From: Sternotherus odoratus
Taxonomy: Eukaryota; Chordata; Testudines; Kinosternidae
Reading direction: 5' to 3'
Length of the DNA stretch: 64,000 nucleotides
Assembly (NCBI GenBank): GCA_032164245.1
Contig: JAVMKO010000020.1
Location: 11,249,206-11,313,205 of the forward strand
Shown: positions 43,600-54,599 of the stretch, one piece after another
How positions within the stretch are numbered: the first letter of the stretch is position 1
Layout: each line of letters opens with the position of its first letter
Notes under the pieces: generated by a model
The model's database searches: none
Told to the model about the DNA's origin: nothing
Seen by the model: only the letters and a program-made list of their open reading frames with translations
Program-made: the position numbers and the translations under genes

Positions 43600-46500
43600 A
43601 AAATGTGTGTGGACGTTTTGTTTTTAATTTCTAGCTTACCTATTGGGTGCTGGGCTGGGTGCAAAGGATGACACCACTCTGCCCTTACAATCTAGTTCAG
43701 ATGCAGCTGATCTCTGTAGATGTGTGGTGAGTCCTAGCAGCTCCTATTAGCTAACCAGGGTTAGAATTTTAGCAACGATGTGACTGGGAATCTATTTAAG
43801 ATCTGCCCTTGGGGCCAGTATCAAATTAGTTCCCCCAGCATGGTGTTTTGGGGTGGGTGGGGTGGAATTGTTCCCTTTTCATGAGAGACATAAACCAGAG
43901 GTGGTAGTAGTGCTCTTGTCCTGGCCAGATTCCACAGAGGAGGGTTATACTGTGACTCAAAATCCCCCCCCTACAGTTTTAATGGGATAAGGGATTCTTC
44001 TTTGCTGCTTCCCCTGCAGTGTTGCTGTGCTCTGTTAAACAGCTGCCGTGTTCCACCTCAGCAGTGGGCGATGTGCTCCCTTCCCATCCTCCTAGAAATG
44101 TGATTAGTTAACACCTGCAAATTACCCTGAGATTCTGGGATGGTGCTGGAGAAATGTAAAGTATTCATTGCTCTTGATGGGGAAATTACCTTCCCCATCG
44201 CTCTGTGGCCTAATCTTCAACTCCCCGGCACCTGCAAGGACCGAATGACTGGCTGCATCCCGAACCCCCTAGATTTTCAAGGAGGACTCATGATTTTGGG
44301 TGTCTTGGGGTGCTTGCTCCAATGGGGATGCACGCTGTATAGGCGTTTGATATGCAGTAAGTGCTGAGCGCCCGCCCTTCGAAAACCAGGCCACAGAATG
44401 TGGGCTGGGTTGGGCAGCCAAAATTTCTAGTCATCCTTGAAAATCTCTGCCTGCATGTGCATCTCGTATGAGAGCCGTGCTTAGAGAGGAAGTCGGTGTC
44501 TTTAGGGTGCGGGGTATAAAGTGGGGCTCTGTCGCCAGGGTCTGGGTGGGGTAGGGAGGAAACACAAACTATAGGAGTTCTTGGCCTTGTTTGGCCTAAC
44601 CCCATAACCTATTGGCCTTTCACACCCTTCCCCTAGGAGACCTGTCCCCTCTCATCTACTTCTGCTGTGCCCTTTGCTGCAGTATCTCTGGCAGATCATC
44701 CCCCTAGGAATCAAACCTTCTCCTGCTGCCAAATAACTCGCTCAGCTGGAATTAAGTGGGGGGAGGGAAAGGGAGGGAAGCCATAGAAATCCCAGCACAG
44801 ATTCAAACCCCCCCCCCAGGCAGGGAAGACAGCATGCTGTTGCAGTCAGCAGTAGCGCCAACCTCGGGTATTCAAAACGGATGCGTTAAAAGTAATAAAC
44901 GTCCGTGAGGGGTTTATGGGTTTTCGTGACTGACCCGTGTGGGTGGGATTTGCACGATCTTGCTAAAACTAGCTGGGTAGAAGGTGCGGTTCAGGATGGA
45001 GCTGGGCTCTCCAGCGTATGCCCCCCTGGGTGTGAGTGCCTGAGCCATAATGTCCACACAGCTAGTTTTAGCATCGGTACGGGCCCTGGTAGCACAAGTC
45101 TGTGCTCGCTCCCAGGGCCCGTGTAGACGTACGGCTTCCATGAGCGTGAAGGGCTGGAAACCTCCTTTGGGTGGAGGGGGTGGGGAGAGGAGAAAGCGGA
45201 TTGTCTCATGCAAGCATGTGACTTTAAGAAAAGTACCAAATATCGTGAGATAAAATGGCAAGAGTTGGCAATGTTGCCCGATGCAGGCCTCCGCTTCCCT
45301 GACTGCTGGAGTGCTAGTGAATACCCCAGAGTGATTTCATACCCTTCCATTTCCTGACAGTCCTCTGATCTCCTACCGGCAGCTGCTGCGTCCTTTCGCT
45401 CCTCTTCCTGAAGTTTGTTTCAAGGAAAAGACCCTTCAGCCCTGTGTGCAGAGACTGTCCATTTGGACTCTGACCCTGTGGACTGCGAGTTTCCCCCGGT
45501 GCTTTCTCCGTTGGATTGTAGCGCTGAAGCAGCTCAGACTGAAAAAACACATTTTTATTTTTCAACGAGAAGAGGAAGGAAGGAAAAATACAGGAGTCAG
45601 CTATTCTGTGTTCCCAGGGAATCTGCTAAATGTTCCCAGTGTGACCCAGTTGGGGAACACGTCATTTATTACAGCCTGTTTCTAGCGGAGTCACTCCAGG
45701 CTGATGCCAGTGTAAAGGCAGAATCCACCCTGGTGTCTTTGGCTGGTCTTTCCCCATCCCAGAAGCCTGAAGTAGGGATAATGAAAAGCAACAACATCCA
45801 TGAACAGGCCTAAAGTCTTCGAGGTGTTTATAGGCCTTCAGTCTGCAATAGATAAAGGGATGGCTTTACCCATTGCTGAATTTCAGCCACTTTTGAGGGT
45901 GAAACACACTGGGGACCTGCTTCTGCACCCCTGTTTTACACTGCTGGGACTCCCTGGGCTTCGCCAAAGCTATGACTTGCAGCCCTGTAAGAGATCAGAC
46001 CTCCTAACCGTGCAGAGTGTCACTGCAAAGGAATTGAAGGCAGGGGCCGGATTCTGATCTCTGTTGCCCTATTGTAGATCTGCGATAGCTCTACTGACTG
46101 ACTCACAGTCTGCCCTCGCAATGGAAGAAGCTATAGGGGGACCTCACCGAAATGCTCAGAATGAGAGGCCCATCTTGCCAGCCTTACTCTCGCTGCAGTC
46201 AATGGGAACGCGTGCCTGAGGAAGGAAAGCAAAATTTGGGGCTGCAGTATGTTCCACCCGTTCCAAAAAGCCACGTCCTTCCCAGTTCCGATCCAGTTCA
46301 TCTTAAGCGGGTGTGGGAGTGGCGATTGACTGCAACGTCGGTGGTCTCGCCCTGATTTAACATCATTTGGGGATAATGGGAGTTCTCAACTAATTGTTTC
46401 CATATTTCACCGCTCTGTTAGTCTGGAATTTCTTTCGCGGTGTTGTTCTAGTGCTGAATATTTGAGGAAGGATCAAATAACAATAAGCTGTATTAAAGCA

Positions 46501-47340
46501 GCGCTGGATGGAGCCCGGGAGAGTATTTCAGCTCTCTGGGTATTGCACAAAGCTCCTACACTTTCATTATGGAAATACCATTAAAAGTATAAGCCTGACC
46601 CTAATGATGACTAAGGGGGAAATACAATAACTGCCTACAAGCATTTAGAGTGGCGTACACACCAACAAGGAGGGGATGGTTCAGGGTTGGCCTCCTGGGT
46701 ATAGCCCAGCACAATGGGATAGGATTAAGCAGAGGAAAATATAGGCTTGAAGAACAGGGTAGATTTGCAGTGAGTGGCCTCTGAGTAAGAGGCTGGGTTC
46801 CAGAGCCCCCTGCTCTCTGAAGCTCACTCTCCTCCCCCCCACCCCCGATGGGGTTTTGCTTCCCGTTCTGCTCCCAAGTTTTCACCCAGCGAGCGTTGGC
46901 GTGTGGGTGATAAAGTCAGTGCAATGCTAATGGAAGAGCCAGCATGAGCCACTGCCGTTGCCTTATCCCCAGGAGTATGAACTGTGGCGAAAACCTCTCA
47001 AGTGCACAGGGCTGGTGCCAGCAAAGCTAACCTTTTTTGGGAGGCTCCTTCCACTGAACGGTTCTTCGGTGAGCTCGGCACACCAGACCAGCACAAATAG
47101 CCCCAGAGCGCGGAAGCTGGGCTCCATAGGCACACACAAGTCAGAGAGGGAAGAGGCCCATTAGCCCACCATCCCTGCCAGTCCGGGATGGATCCCTGTG
47201 CTACAATTTTATAAGAGGCTGTCCTCACAGCCATCTTCCTTGCATGGCATGGGAGGCTTATTCTGTAACCTCTGCGAAACAGGCTCAGGGAAAGTGTCTT
47301 ACATCTCTTAGAGATGAAGTTCAGGAGTCAGGGTCCCTGG
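43600..47340. other. Intergenic, no gene seen
   Basis: Mixed sequence with decayed fragments, including a CTAGTTTTAGC..GTGTAGACGTAC foldback-like piece at 45060-45130. Open frames here lack splice context or recognisable domains. Confidence 0.4.
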
Positions 47341-47343
47341 GTT

Positions 47344-47480
47344 CTGTTTCCCATCACTGTCTGGCCCTGATCAAGTCAGCTCATCTGTGGTTCAGTTTAT
47401 CTGTCTGGAAAACAGAACCGCAAGGGGTTCTGTAGGGTGCTGTGAAAATTTTGCACATTAGCGTGTCGTGGAAGCAAGGA
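47344..47480 (+). mobile_element. MIR/CORE-SINE-like relic
   Basis: CTGGCCCTGATCAAGTCAGC, TGGTTCAGTTTATCTGTCTG and GGTGCTGTGAAAATTTTGCA follow the sense MIR-type order. Confidence 0.55.
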
Positions 47481-47934
47481 GTTATACAAGTGCGATTGTT
47501 CTGCAAAATCCCAGTGTATTTAAGAGGTGATCACCAACCTTTTAAACGTAGGCATTCCTTGGCTGGAAGATCATGCCATTCATAGGAATCTGGCCACATT
47601 TCCAAGAGGCTTCTGCGTATAGTTAAGAATTGAGGTAGAGGGAGCCATTTGCAACCTACTTTTGGTTGGTCCTGCAGAACCCAGAAACATCGCTACCTAT
47701 TTTTGAGCACCATCTACCGGCACCATTCCCCAATAACTCTTTCCAGCTGTACTGGTGTAGAGCACAGCTGTGGCATAACGTTGGGTGCTGAGCAACACGG
47801 GGAAGTGTGGCCCTCCTTGAGATGCCTTAAAGGCAGCCTGAGCTCTTCTGAAAACCTGGCTCGTGGGTGGCTCTGTTGCGGCAGATATGCTGTTTCCATT
47901 TGCTTAATGTGCACTGTTTGTACAAAAATAATAC

Positions 47935-48200
47935 AGTGGATAGTTCCCCCGCGTTCCGAACTTGTCAGCGGTGGAATATAAATATCTCTAACAGCCTCCA
48001 TTTACACCCACCTGCCTAAACCAGGATGTGTAAGCCAGAAAAAGTAAAAATATATCCTCGGTGTTCAGCGGCTGCTGATAGCAGTAATTACATTGTAAAC
48101 GAGGCTTCTAAAACGGGTCCATTTCCGACCCCAATCACGGTTCTGTTTCCTTTGTGGGAGCTCATGATAACGCAAGGAAACAAAGCAATGGAGAGAAACG
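47935..48200. promoter_or_regulatory. Candidate distal regulatory block
   Basis: Unique AT-rich sequence between repeats, with GGAATATAAATATCTC, AGCAGTAATTACATTGTAAA, TTCCGACCCCAATCACG and GGAAACAAAGCAATGG. The words resemble homeodomain, FOX/SOX and NF-Y-like sites. There is no coding signal. Confidence 0.28.
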
Positions 48201-49179
48201 AGGGGTGTGCCCCTCGCTGTGTGTGCATCTAGCTATCTAGTGAGTTATTTCCAACGCATCCATCACTGATGTCAGCGGGATTGTCAAGCCGTGGCCGTTG
48301 ATACCGGGGTGATTTCGAAATCGGTACGAAGGAGACTTTGAGTGTCTCATTGTGAGAGGCACCACAAAATCCTCGCTTCTTAAAGCCTTTCCCTTTAAAG
48401 TCAGTTCCCTTTAGCTGAGTGAGATGTGGCCAGTCGGCACTGGGGTCCTCACGTGATTGTAAACCACTATTGTTCTCTTCAATGTGCAGTCCAGAGGTAC
48501 AGCGGTGTGAGGGGAGAATCAGGCCTATTGATTCTTGTAGTAGCCACATGGATTTGTGGGTTCAGGACTTGACGGGGGCAGGGAGTAAAAGGTGGAGCTG
48601 ATTTTCCTCTGTATTTGGGTTTTAACCATACCATGATGGAGCAGTGCTCTCAGAAGGGTGCCTTGTGGTTGCGTTTTGTGGGTGGGCATTTTTGTGAATG
48701 CAAAACAGACAGCTGTGCATGCAAAAGGGGAATTGCGCTGCCAAGGGCTAAGCAGAGGCGGATCTTGCCCATGCGGTGGGAATAAAGGTAGCCTTTGCAC
48801 TTTGAGGGGCACCCTTTGCGAAATGGAGCCTCTAAGCCAGCACAAACAGCACCAAACCTGGCTATTCAGCAAGCACAGGCTGAGGTCAGGGTTTGCCACA
48901 TGCGGAGGGGGAGATTTCAGCTGTGATTCAGGCTTTCACTGAACTCCTAGAGAGGCTGCAGAGCAATGCACCTGTCTCCTAAACCACCAGCTGCCCCGTG
49001 CAATGATGCTGGTGGTGATGCTTTGCACAGAGAGGTTTGGGGGAGAGGTGGGGAGGGTGGTTCCTGGTTAGAATGTCCCTGAAACTAGCAGACACGGAAT
49101 CTGCCCTGTATCTTTTCAAAAACAATTGGGGATCTTAAACCTGTGTCCATGCTGTTTATCTTCCCCATCCCTTCTGCTG

Positions 49180-49670
49180 CTGCCCCCCCTGACCCCCTAA
49201 AGGTGGCAGCCGAGCAGATAAACAGGGTGGCGGAAGCAGATACACTAATTCAACATTCAAATTCCCCAGCACATGGCTGGCCTACAAGCTGCTCCCGTCG
49301 CCCTGCTCCTCTTGCCCGTCGGAGCGCCGGATGCATGTATACAGTTATTAAAAACCTCTTACCCTGCCTCTCTCATCCCTCCCTCTATAGAACGGCCTCC
49401 TTCCCAGGGCTGCACACTCATCTCATTAGAAAGGGAGCCAGGAAGAGGCTGAGTTTCCACCCTGCTGCTCTCCGTTATCTGTGTGAAAGGGGAACCAATT
49501 ACCAGCAGCTGGTGAGAGCCTAAAATTATTATTAATTTCTAACAAAGCATATGCTTTGTGTTAACAATCCTCTGTGGTGTGGCAGGAGGGCCAATATCAG
49601 CCAGATGGCTCAACATGCAATGGGAATGATTAATGCATCATGCTGCAGCCTAATCAGGGAGCTCTTGCAG
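49180..49670. promoter_or_regulatory. Candidate enhancer with an 18-bp SOX-type palindrome
   Basis: ACAAAGCATATGCTTTGT (49542-49559) is a perfect 18-bp palindrome made of inverted SOX-like ACAAAG half-sites around the E-box CATATG. Nearby are ATTATTATTAATTTCT, CAGCAGCTGG, CAACATGCAATGGG and GATTAATGCATCATGC. No repeat is recognised here. Confidence 0.35.
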
Positions 49671-50109
49671 GGGACTGGAGGGCAGGGAGGGGAGGAAGAG
49701 GGGAGCGGAGAGGCAGCGGGACGCGGGAGTGGCGGAAGGGCCGTGCTACACCATTGCTGCTCAAACTTGCCTGGGAAGACTCGGTGCCTCCCCTGGTGCA
49801 ATTTGCTAAGGGGAAGGGAGGCAGCGGGCTGGGTTACTTGCTGGCTTTATGGGATCACTATGAATCCCCCCTCTGTTCCCTTGGCAACATCCCCGGGGCT
49901 GGGATGGTCTCCTGTTGGGCAGGACTGTGTGGGGGTCCTGATGGTAGGGGTCCCTCATCATCCAGGGAAAGGGTTGGGCCTTAGATGCGCTCTCAGGCAG
50001 CGAATGAGAAACCACCTTGGGGAATCAGACCCTGGGTCTTTTCCATGGAGGCCTGGAACCTCCCAGTCAGAGCTGGGAATGGGCCCCAGGTTCTGGTGGT
50101 TAGCCTGGC

Positions 50110-50230
50110 CTGACCCCTGAGATCAGTTCTGCCTCTGCCACTGACTTGCTGTGGGAGCTTGGAGGAAAGTCACATCTGCATCTTGTGCCTCAGTTTCCCC
50201 ACAGGGACACTTAAGTCCACAGGAGTAGGG
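50110..50230 (+). mobile_element. MIR/CORE-SINE-like relic
   Basis: TCTGCCTCTGCCACTGACTT, then GTGCCTCAGTTTCCCCAC, is the sense MIR-type signature. Confidence 0.65.
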
Positions 50231-50412
50231 TGCGGTTGAACCAGTTCAGTTATTCATCTTAGGTTTTTTCTATAGGGCCCATCACTCTAGGATCTAAGTT
50301 CTGATTGTTGGCTTTTCTCCAGCCCCTTCCATCAGAGGATCTCAAAGCACATTGCAAGCGGTGAATGGAGCCTCATGAATGCCCTGCTGGATTCAGCGGG
50401 CCCGTTATACGG

Positions 50413-50986
50413 TGTGACGGAATAGAATCCTTCCTCTGACTCTTGTGTGAATGTGGCCATACCTGAAGCTGTAACTTGACCCCGGGGGTGGGGGTGGGGG
50501 CGGAAGGAAAGACACAGGAATGCAGGGGTGTGGCTGGAGAGAGGGGTTAGTTTGGAGTCTGAAGCGAGCTGGAGCCAGGCAGAGAAGAGTCAGGGAGCTC
50601 CAGGCAAGCTGGCCTAGCTCTCTGGCCCCCCAAATGGATCCAGCTGAGGGCTCACGCTCGCTGTATGGTCTGTGTTAGACCAGGTACAGGTCATCGAATA
50701 AACCTCTGTTTTACTGGCTGGCTGAGTCACGTCTGACTGTGGATTTGGGGTGCAGAATCCACAGGCTCCCCCAGGACCCTGCCTGGGCGGGCTCACTGGG
50801 GGAAGCGCATGTAGGGGCAGAAGGTGCTGAATGCTCCGAGGTCAGACGCAGGAAGGTGTAAACAGGGACCTCTAAGCTCCTAGCCTTGGAGACAGGCTGT
50901 GTACGGAGAGAGGACGTTTTCCCTCGGAGTCCTGATTGGCTTCCTAGGGAGCAAGTTTCAGAGCATCGCCCGGGCACTCCTTGATA
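50413..50986 (+). mobile_element. Solo LTR, copy 2 of 3
   Basis: It begins TGTGACGGAATAGAATCC and ends GCCCGGGCACTCCTTGATA, the inverse orientation of the 41-kb copy. The AATAAA lies at 50697-50702, followed by CCTCTGTTTTACTGGCTGG. It is bounded by an exact 5-base duplication, TACGG (50408-50412 and 50987-50991). The terminal CA has mutated to TA. Confidence 0.88.
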
Positions 50987-50999
50987 TACGGGTGAGGAA

Positions 51000-52010
51000 G
51001 TAAGACAAAGAGGGGCTAAGGGCCAGATCCTGCATTGATCAGACTGCAGGTTGTTTTTTGCCGCTTCACTCAGCATCAGAGGGGATGTAAACTGGGTTTG
51101 GAGGAAGTCCAGGCAAACTGGGTAAGTGAACCCATGTGCCGGGGGAAGAGGGGGGAGGGGAGGAAGGAGGGAGAATTTGGGGAAGTGCTGGGCTCTGCAG
51201 CTGGTCTGAAGGGATGACTCGTAGCATCAACTTGGTCACAAGTGTTATTCCAAAGACTTCAGGGCATGTGCACCAGGGATGCATTTGCCCCTTCTTGGTC
51301 AGTAGTACACACAAGGGAAAAGAAAGCCTTGGCAATCAGTGTGCAAGAGAACGTGCATGAGTGTGCACAGGGGTGTGCATTTTAGCTGCAACCAGGACAG
51401 CCATTTCGTCAGAGGGTTTCTGCCTTGAACTTGGGACTGGGCGGAGGCACTGGAACTGAATTCTGTGCCGTGGAAGCATGGCCTTTGGGTTTAGATCCTG
51501 GAAAGAAAAGTACCAGATTTCTGTGCCCTCTGGAAAGGGTTCTGTGTGCACCGTGAGGGAAAGCTGTGAGCTAGAAGCAGGCTACCGGCCAGCTGGCTCA
51601 GGAGAATGCTTTAGGTACAGTCAGGAAATGCTGCAATTCTCTGAAGTGTTTGGTTTTTTCTTCCAGGAAAAATGATGAAAAATCTTTAATCTCCCTTTTC
51701 CTATTAGCTCTTAGCAAGGGAGCGACTGGGGCCAGGGGAGGTTCGAGAACTGATGCTTGATGAGTATCCCAAAGTGCCTCCCGTAAAGGGGTTTGCTTCC
51801 TGTGGGGGTCTAACAGGAGCGCTTCCCCTTGGGCTAGGAAGCATGTACTTCTCTTCACCTTCCCGGGGGGAGCTGCTGATGGAAATGATGGCTATTGTCT
51901 AATCATTACTACTTCTGTGGTGACTTTAACTGGGGTTCTCGGAGGTTTTCCAAACACCAATTACACCAGTCTCACAAAACCCTCTCCTCCCATAGTGAGA
52001 CTGGTGGGCA
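51000..52010. other. Intergenic, no gene seen
   Basis: Mixed sequence including a GGGGAAGAGGGGGGAGGGGA purine run near 51140. No exon or defined repeat is seen. Confidence 0.4.
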
Positions 52011-52014
52011 ACAC

Positions 52015-52200
52015 TAACCATCTTTTACAGATGGGGAAACTGAGGCACATAGACTTGACGGAGGTTATTTGGTAGAGCCTCCTGAATCCCAGTCCTGTTG
52101 CAGTGGCCACTTAGCATTTTAGCCTATTAATTCTCCCTGTGAGGTAGGGAAATATCATTCCTCTATACTCTAGATAGGGAAACTGAGGCAAAGCCACTTG
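52015..52200 (-). mobile_element. MIR/CORE-SINE-like relics
   Basis: TTTTACAGATGGGGAAACTG (52023) and CTAGATAGGGAAACTGAGGC (52169) are two antisense core segments about 145 bases apart. Confidence 0.6.
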
Positions 52201-52739
52201 GCATCAGTGTTAAGAAGCAGGACTAGACCTCAGGAGTCCCTGGTGCCCTGCATTGTTCTCAGACTATTAGGCCATGCTGCCTTCTGGCCAACTCTGCCCA
52301 GCACATGCCTTCAGCTTATTGCTAGTCACTCCTGTAGATCAGCTGATGTGTGTGTGTGTGGGAGGGGTCTCAGGGGTCCTGTGTCTGGTATTGGCCTCTC
52401 AGTCTCCACCCTGTATGGACAGAACAGGGGAAATGAAGCAGTGGTAGAATCTAGAGCCCCCTGCTACTGTGCTAGGTGCTGTACACAGCAAGAGAGTCCC
52501 GGCCCTAATTCTTCACCTCAGATGGCCCCACCCTGAGAGGTGTGGGCTGCACGCATAAGGCAGGGGACTCCCGGCACCAGCGGGCCCAGGAACACCAAGG
52601 GCAACCTCTTGAATCTCTCCAGAGCGGATCTGAGAGCTGCAGTATCAGGTGTGGATTATGTATCCGTGTGGGGAGAGCAGGTCTCTGGCCTTTATCTTGT
52701 CTATTTTTGATGTTGCGGGCACTGTCAAAATGTCAGTCT

Positions 52740-52930
52740 GAATAGATTGGCAATTGGGTACCATCAGAGAAACTGTCTCCAGCCATCAGACGGGAGAGAA
52801 GACACTTTCCAGAGAGGAGGAGCAATTAGTTGTAATTACGGTGCAGGGTTTTCAGCTCGCTCGGCGTAACAGGCAATGATCGCATATTTATATTTTTTTA
52901 AAAAGCACTTGCACTAATGTTCTTCTCCTG
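52740..52930. promoter_or_regulatory. Candidate distal regulatory block
   Basis: GATTGGCAATTGGGTACC, GCAATTAGTTGTAATTACGG, ACAGGCAATGATCGCATATT and a T/A-rich centre form a compact unique stretch with TAATTA-type words and no repeat or coding signal. Confidence 0.28.
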
Positions 52931-52999
52931 CATCAACAAGTGACTGGGGGAGATGGTCAGGCAGGAGTCGCTGAGACCAGGTCAAGTGCGTTGATTCCT

Positions 53000-54080
53000 A
53001 TTCACTGATACATCCAGGCAGCAGCAGGGAGGGCCTGGGACTCAGATAGCAAATGGTCACTCACTCGCCTCTGGGTTCTTCCCGTCCTGGAAGGGTGACC
53101 GGCGAGCTGAGCCTGGTCTCTGCCTAGTTCCGGATGGCTCCGCTGCGTTGTGACACGCTTCTGGCCTGAGTTGTCCCATCCTTTAGGGAGCAGATGTCCG
53201 CGGTGTAGGAGGAGTTTCTGTTTTGTGTGGCTGTCTGTGCGAGGGCGGATCTCTGTGTTGGAATGTGGGTGTGGGTGTCTCTCGGAGTTGGAGGTGTGTG
53301 AGATAGAAAAGACCTAGAAAAACATCCCGCCCCTCTCCCTGGGGCCAGTGTAGGGTTGCCGCCCCAGGCATGCGTTCTACTGCCGTGTCCCCTCCTGTTA
53401 GAACTGTCCCCAGGGATGTGACAGCAGCAGCATGGTTCCCAGGCTGAGGGGTGGATGAGATTTGAGCCTGTCTGGGGTGGAGGGAAGTTTGGGGGTGTTC
53501 ACAATCGGCATCGCCTGTCGAAATGCCTCGGCTAACCTTGAACCAGCAAATGCTTCAACAGCTTGATTCCTCCGCCCCAGCCCCGGGTTCAAATCCCGCG
53601 GAGATGCCGACATCTGACTGCTGCTGCACACAGGTGGCTGTGTGAGACTTGCAGGGAGGTAGAGTGATAGCAGCAGCTGTCTCTCCCCATCGCACTTCCT
53701 GGCAAGGCGAAAGGGCAATCACAGAGGCTGATTAGTGGAGTGGGGGCTCTCCTGATTAGCCCCTGATTGCACAGTCTGTGAGCATCTTGTTTATGACTGC
53801 CATGTCTCTCGCTGCACCACGAGCTCAATGCCACTCCTGGGGCGGCTGCTGTCTCTTGTCCCTTTGCTCCTTGCGCATGCCAGCTACATATATGGGATCT
53901 TCCCATGGCTGGGGCAAGAGCCAGCTCACTGGGCCAACTCCTCCACCTCCTCAAACTTCTTCTAGATCTCATCGGCGGACTAGAGAGGAGCCTAATCCAA
54001 ACATCCCTGTCTTCTGGGGGGGGGGCGGGTTGAAATCCAGATCTAAGTCCCGAGGCTCCACCTGGAATCTGCAGTTGTTG
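53000..54080. other. Intergenic, no gene seen
   Basis: Nothing recognisable; a G-run lies at 54016-54027. Confidence 0.35.
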
Positions 54081-54084
54081 TTAT

Positions 54085-54200
54085 TATTTATTATTTGTAG
54101 GGCCTAGAAGCCTGCAGCACGGACCAGGCCCCCATTGTGCTAGTATTTGCCTCTGTACAAAGAGAACAAGGGCTGGTCCCTACAGAGCTGAGGATCTAAG
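54085..54200 (-). mobile_element. MIR-like 3' tail fragment
   Basis: TTATTATTTATTATTTGTAG, then CCCCCATTGTGCTAGTATTT, is the antisense of the tail seen at 32805 and 35370. Confidence 0.6.
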
Positions 54201-54284
54201 ACGAGAGAAGGCTACAGACAGGTGGGGCAGCAGAAGGGAATGATGCAAAGGAAGGGCGGTCCAGTACTCAGCTGCTGCATGGGA

Positions 54285-54460
54285 TTCAGGCAACCTGGGG
54301 TCTATGCTTGGCTTTACTAGAGGCCTCCTGTGTGAGCTTGGGAAAGTCATTTGGTCTGTCTGTGCCTATTGAGAGGGGACAGCGGCACTGCCCTACCGCA
54401 CAGGGGGGTTGTGAGGATACTCGCGGTGGCTGACTCAGATACTGCCATGATGGAGGCCAG
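54285..54460 (+). mobile_element. MIR/CORE-SINE-like relic
   Basis: GCTTGGGAAAGTCATTTGGT, TGCCTATTGAGAGGGGACAG and GGGTTGTGAGGATACTCGCG follow the sense MIR-type order. Confidence 0.65.
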
Positions 54461-54599
54461 TTAGTTACCGTAGGTCGAATGAGACAGTACAGGTCAGCAT
54501 GAGTAGTGGTCACAGCACACCTGTTGCGTAACCGTTGTGGGGGTCCCAGTTAAGGAGTTTGAGGGAGGGATTTGGAGGAGGTCAGTGAGGTGGCAGTGC

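Noticed and set aside
49551..50120. 189-codon plus-strand frame
   Set aside because: Gly-rich, no domain, no splice sites, and it ends near a MIR-like repeat.
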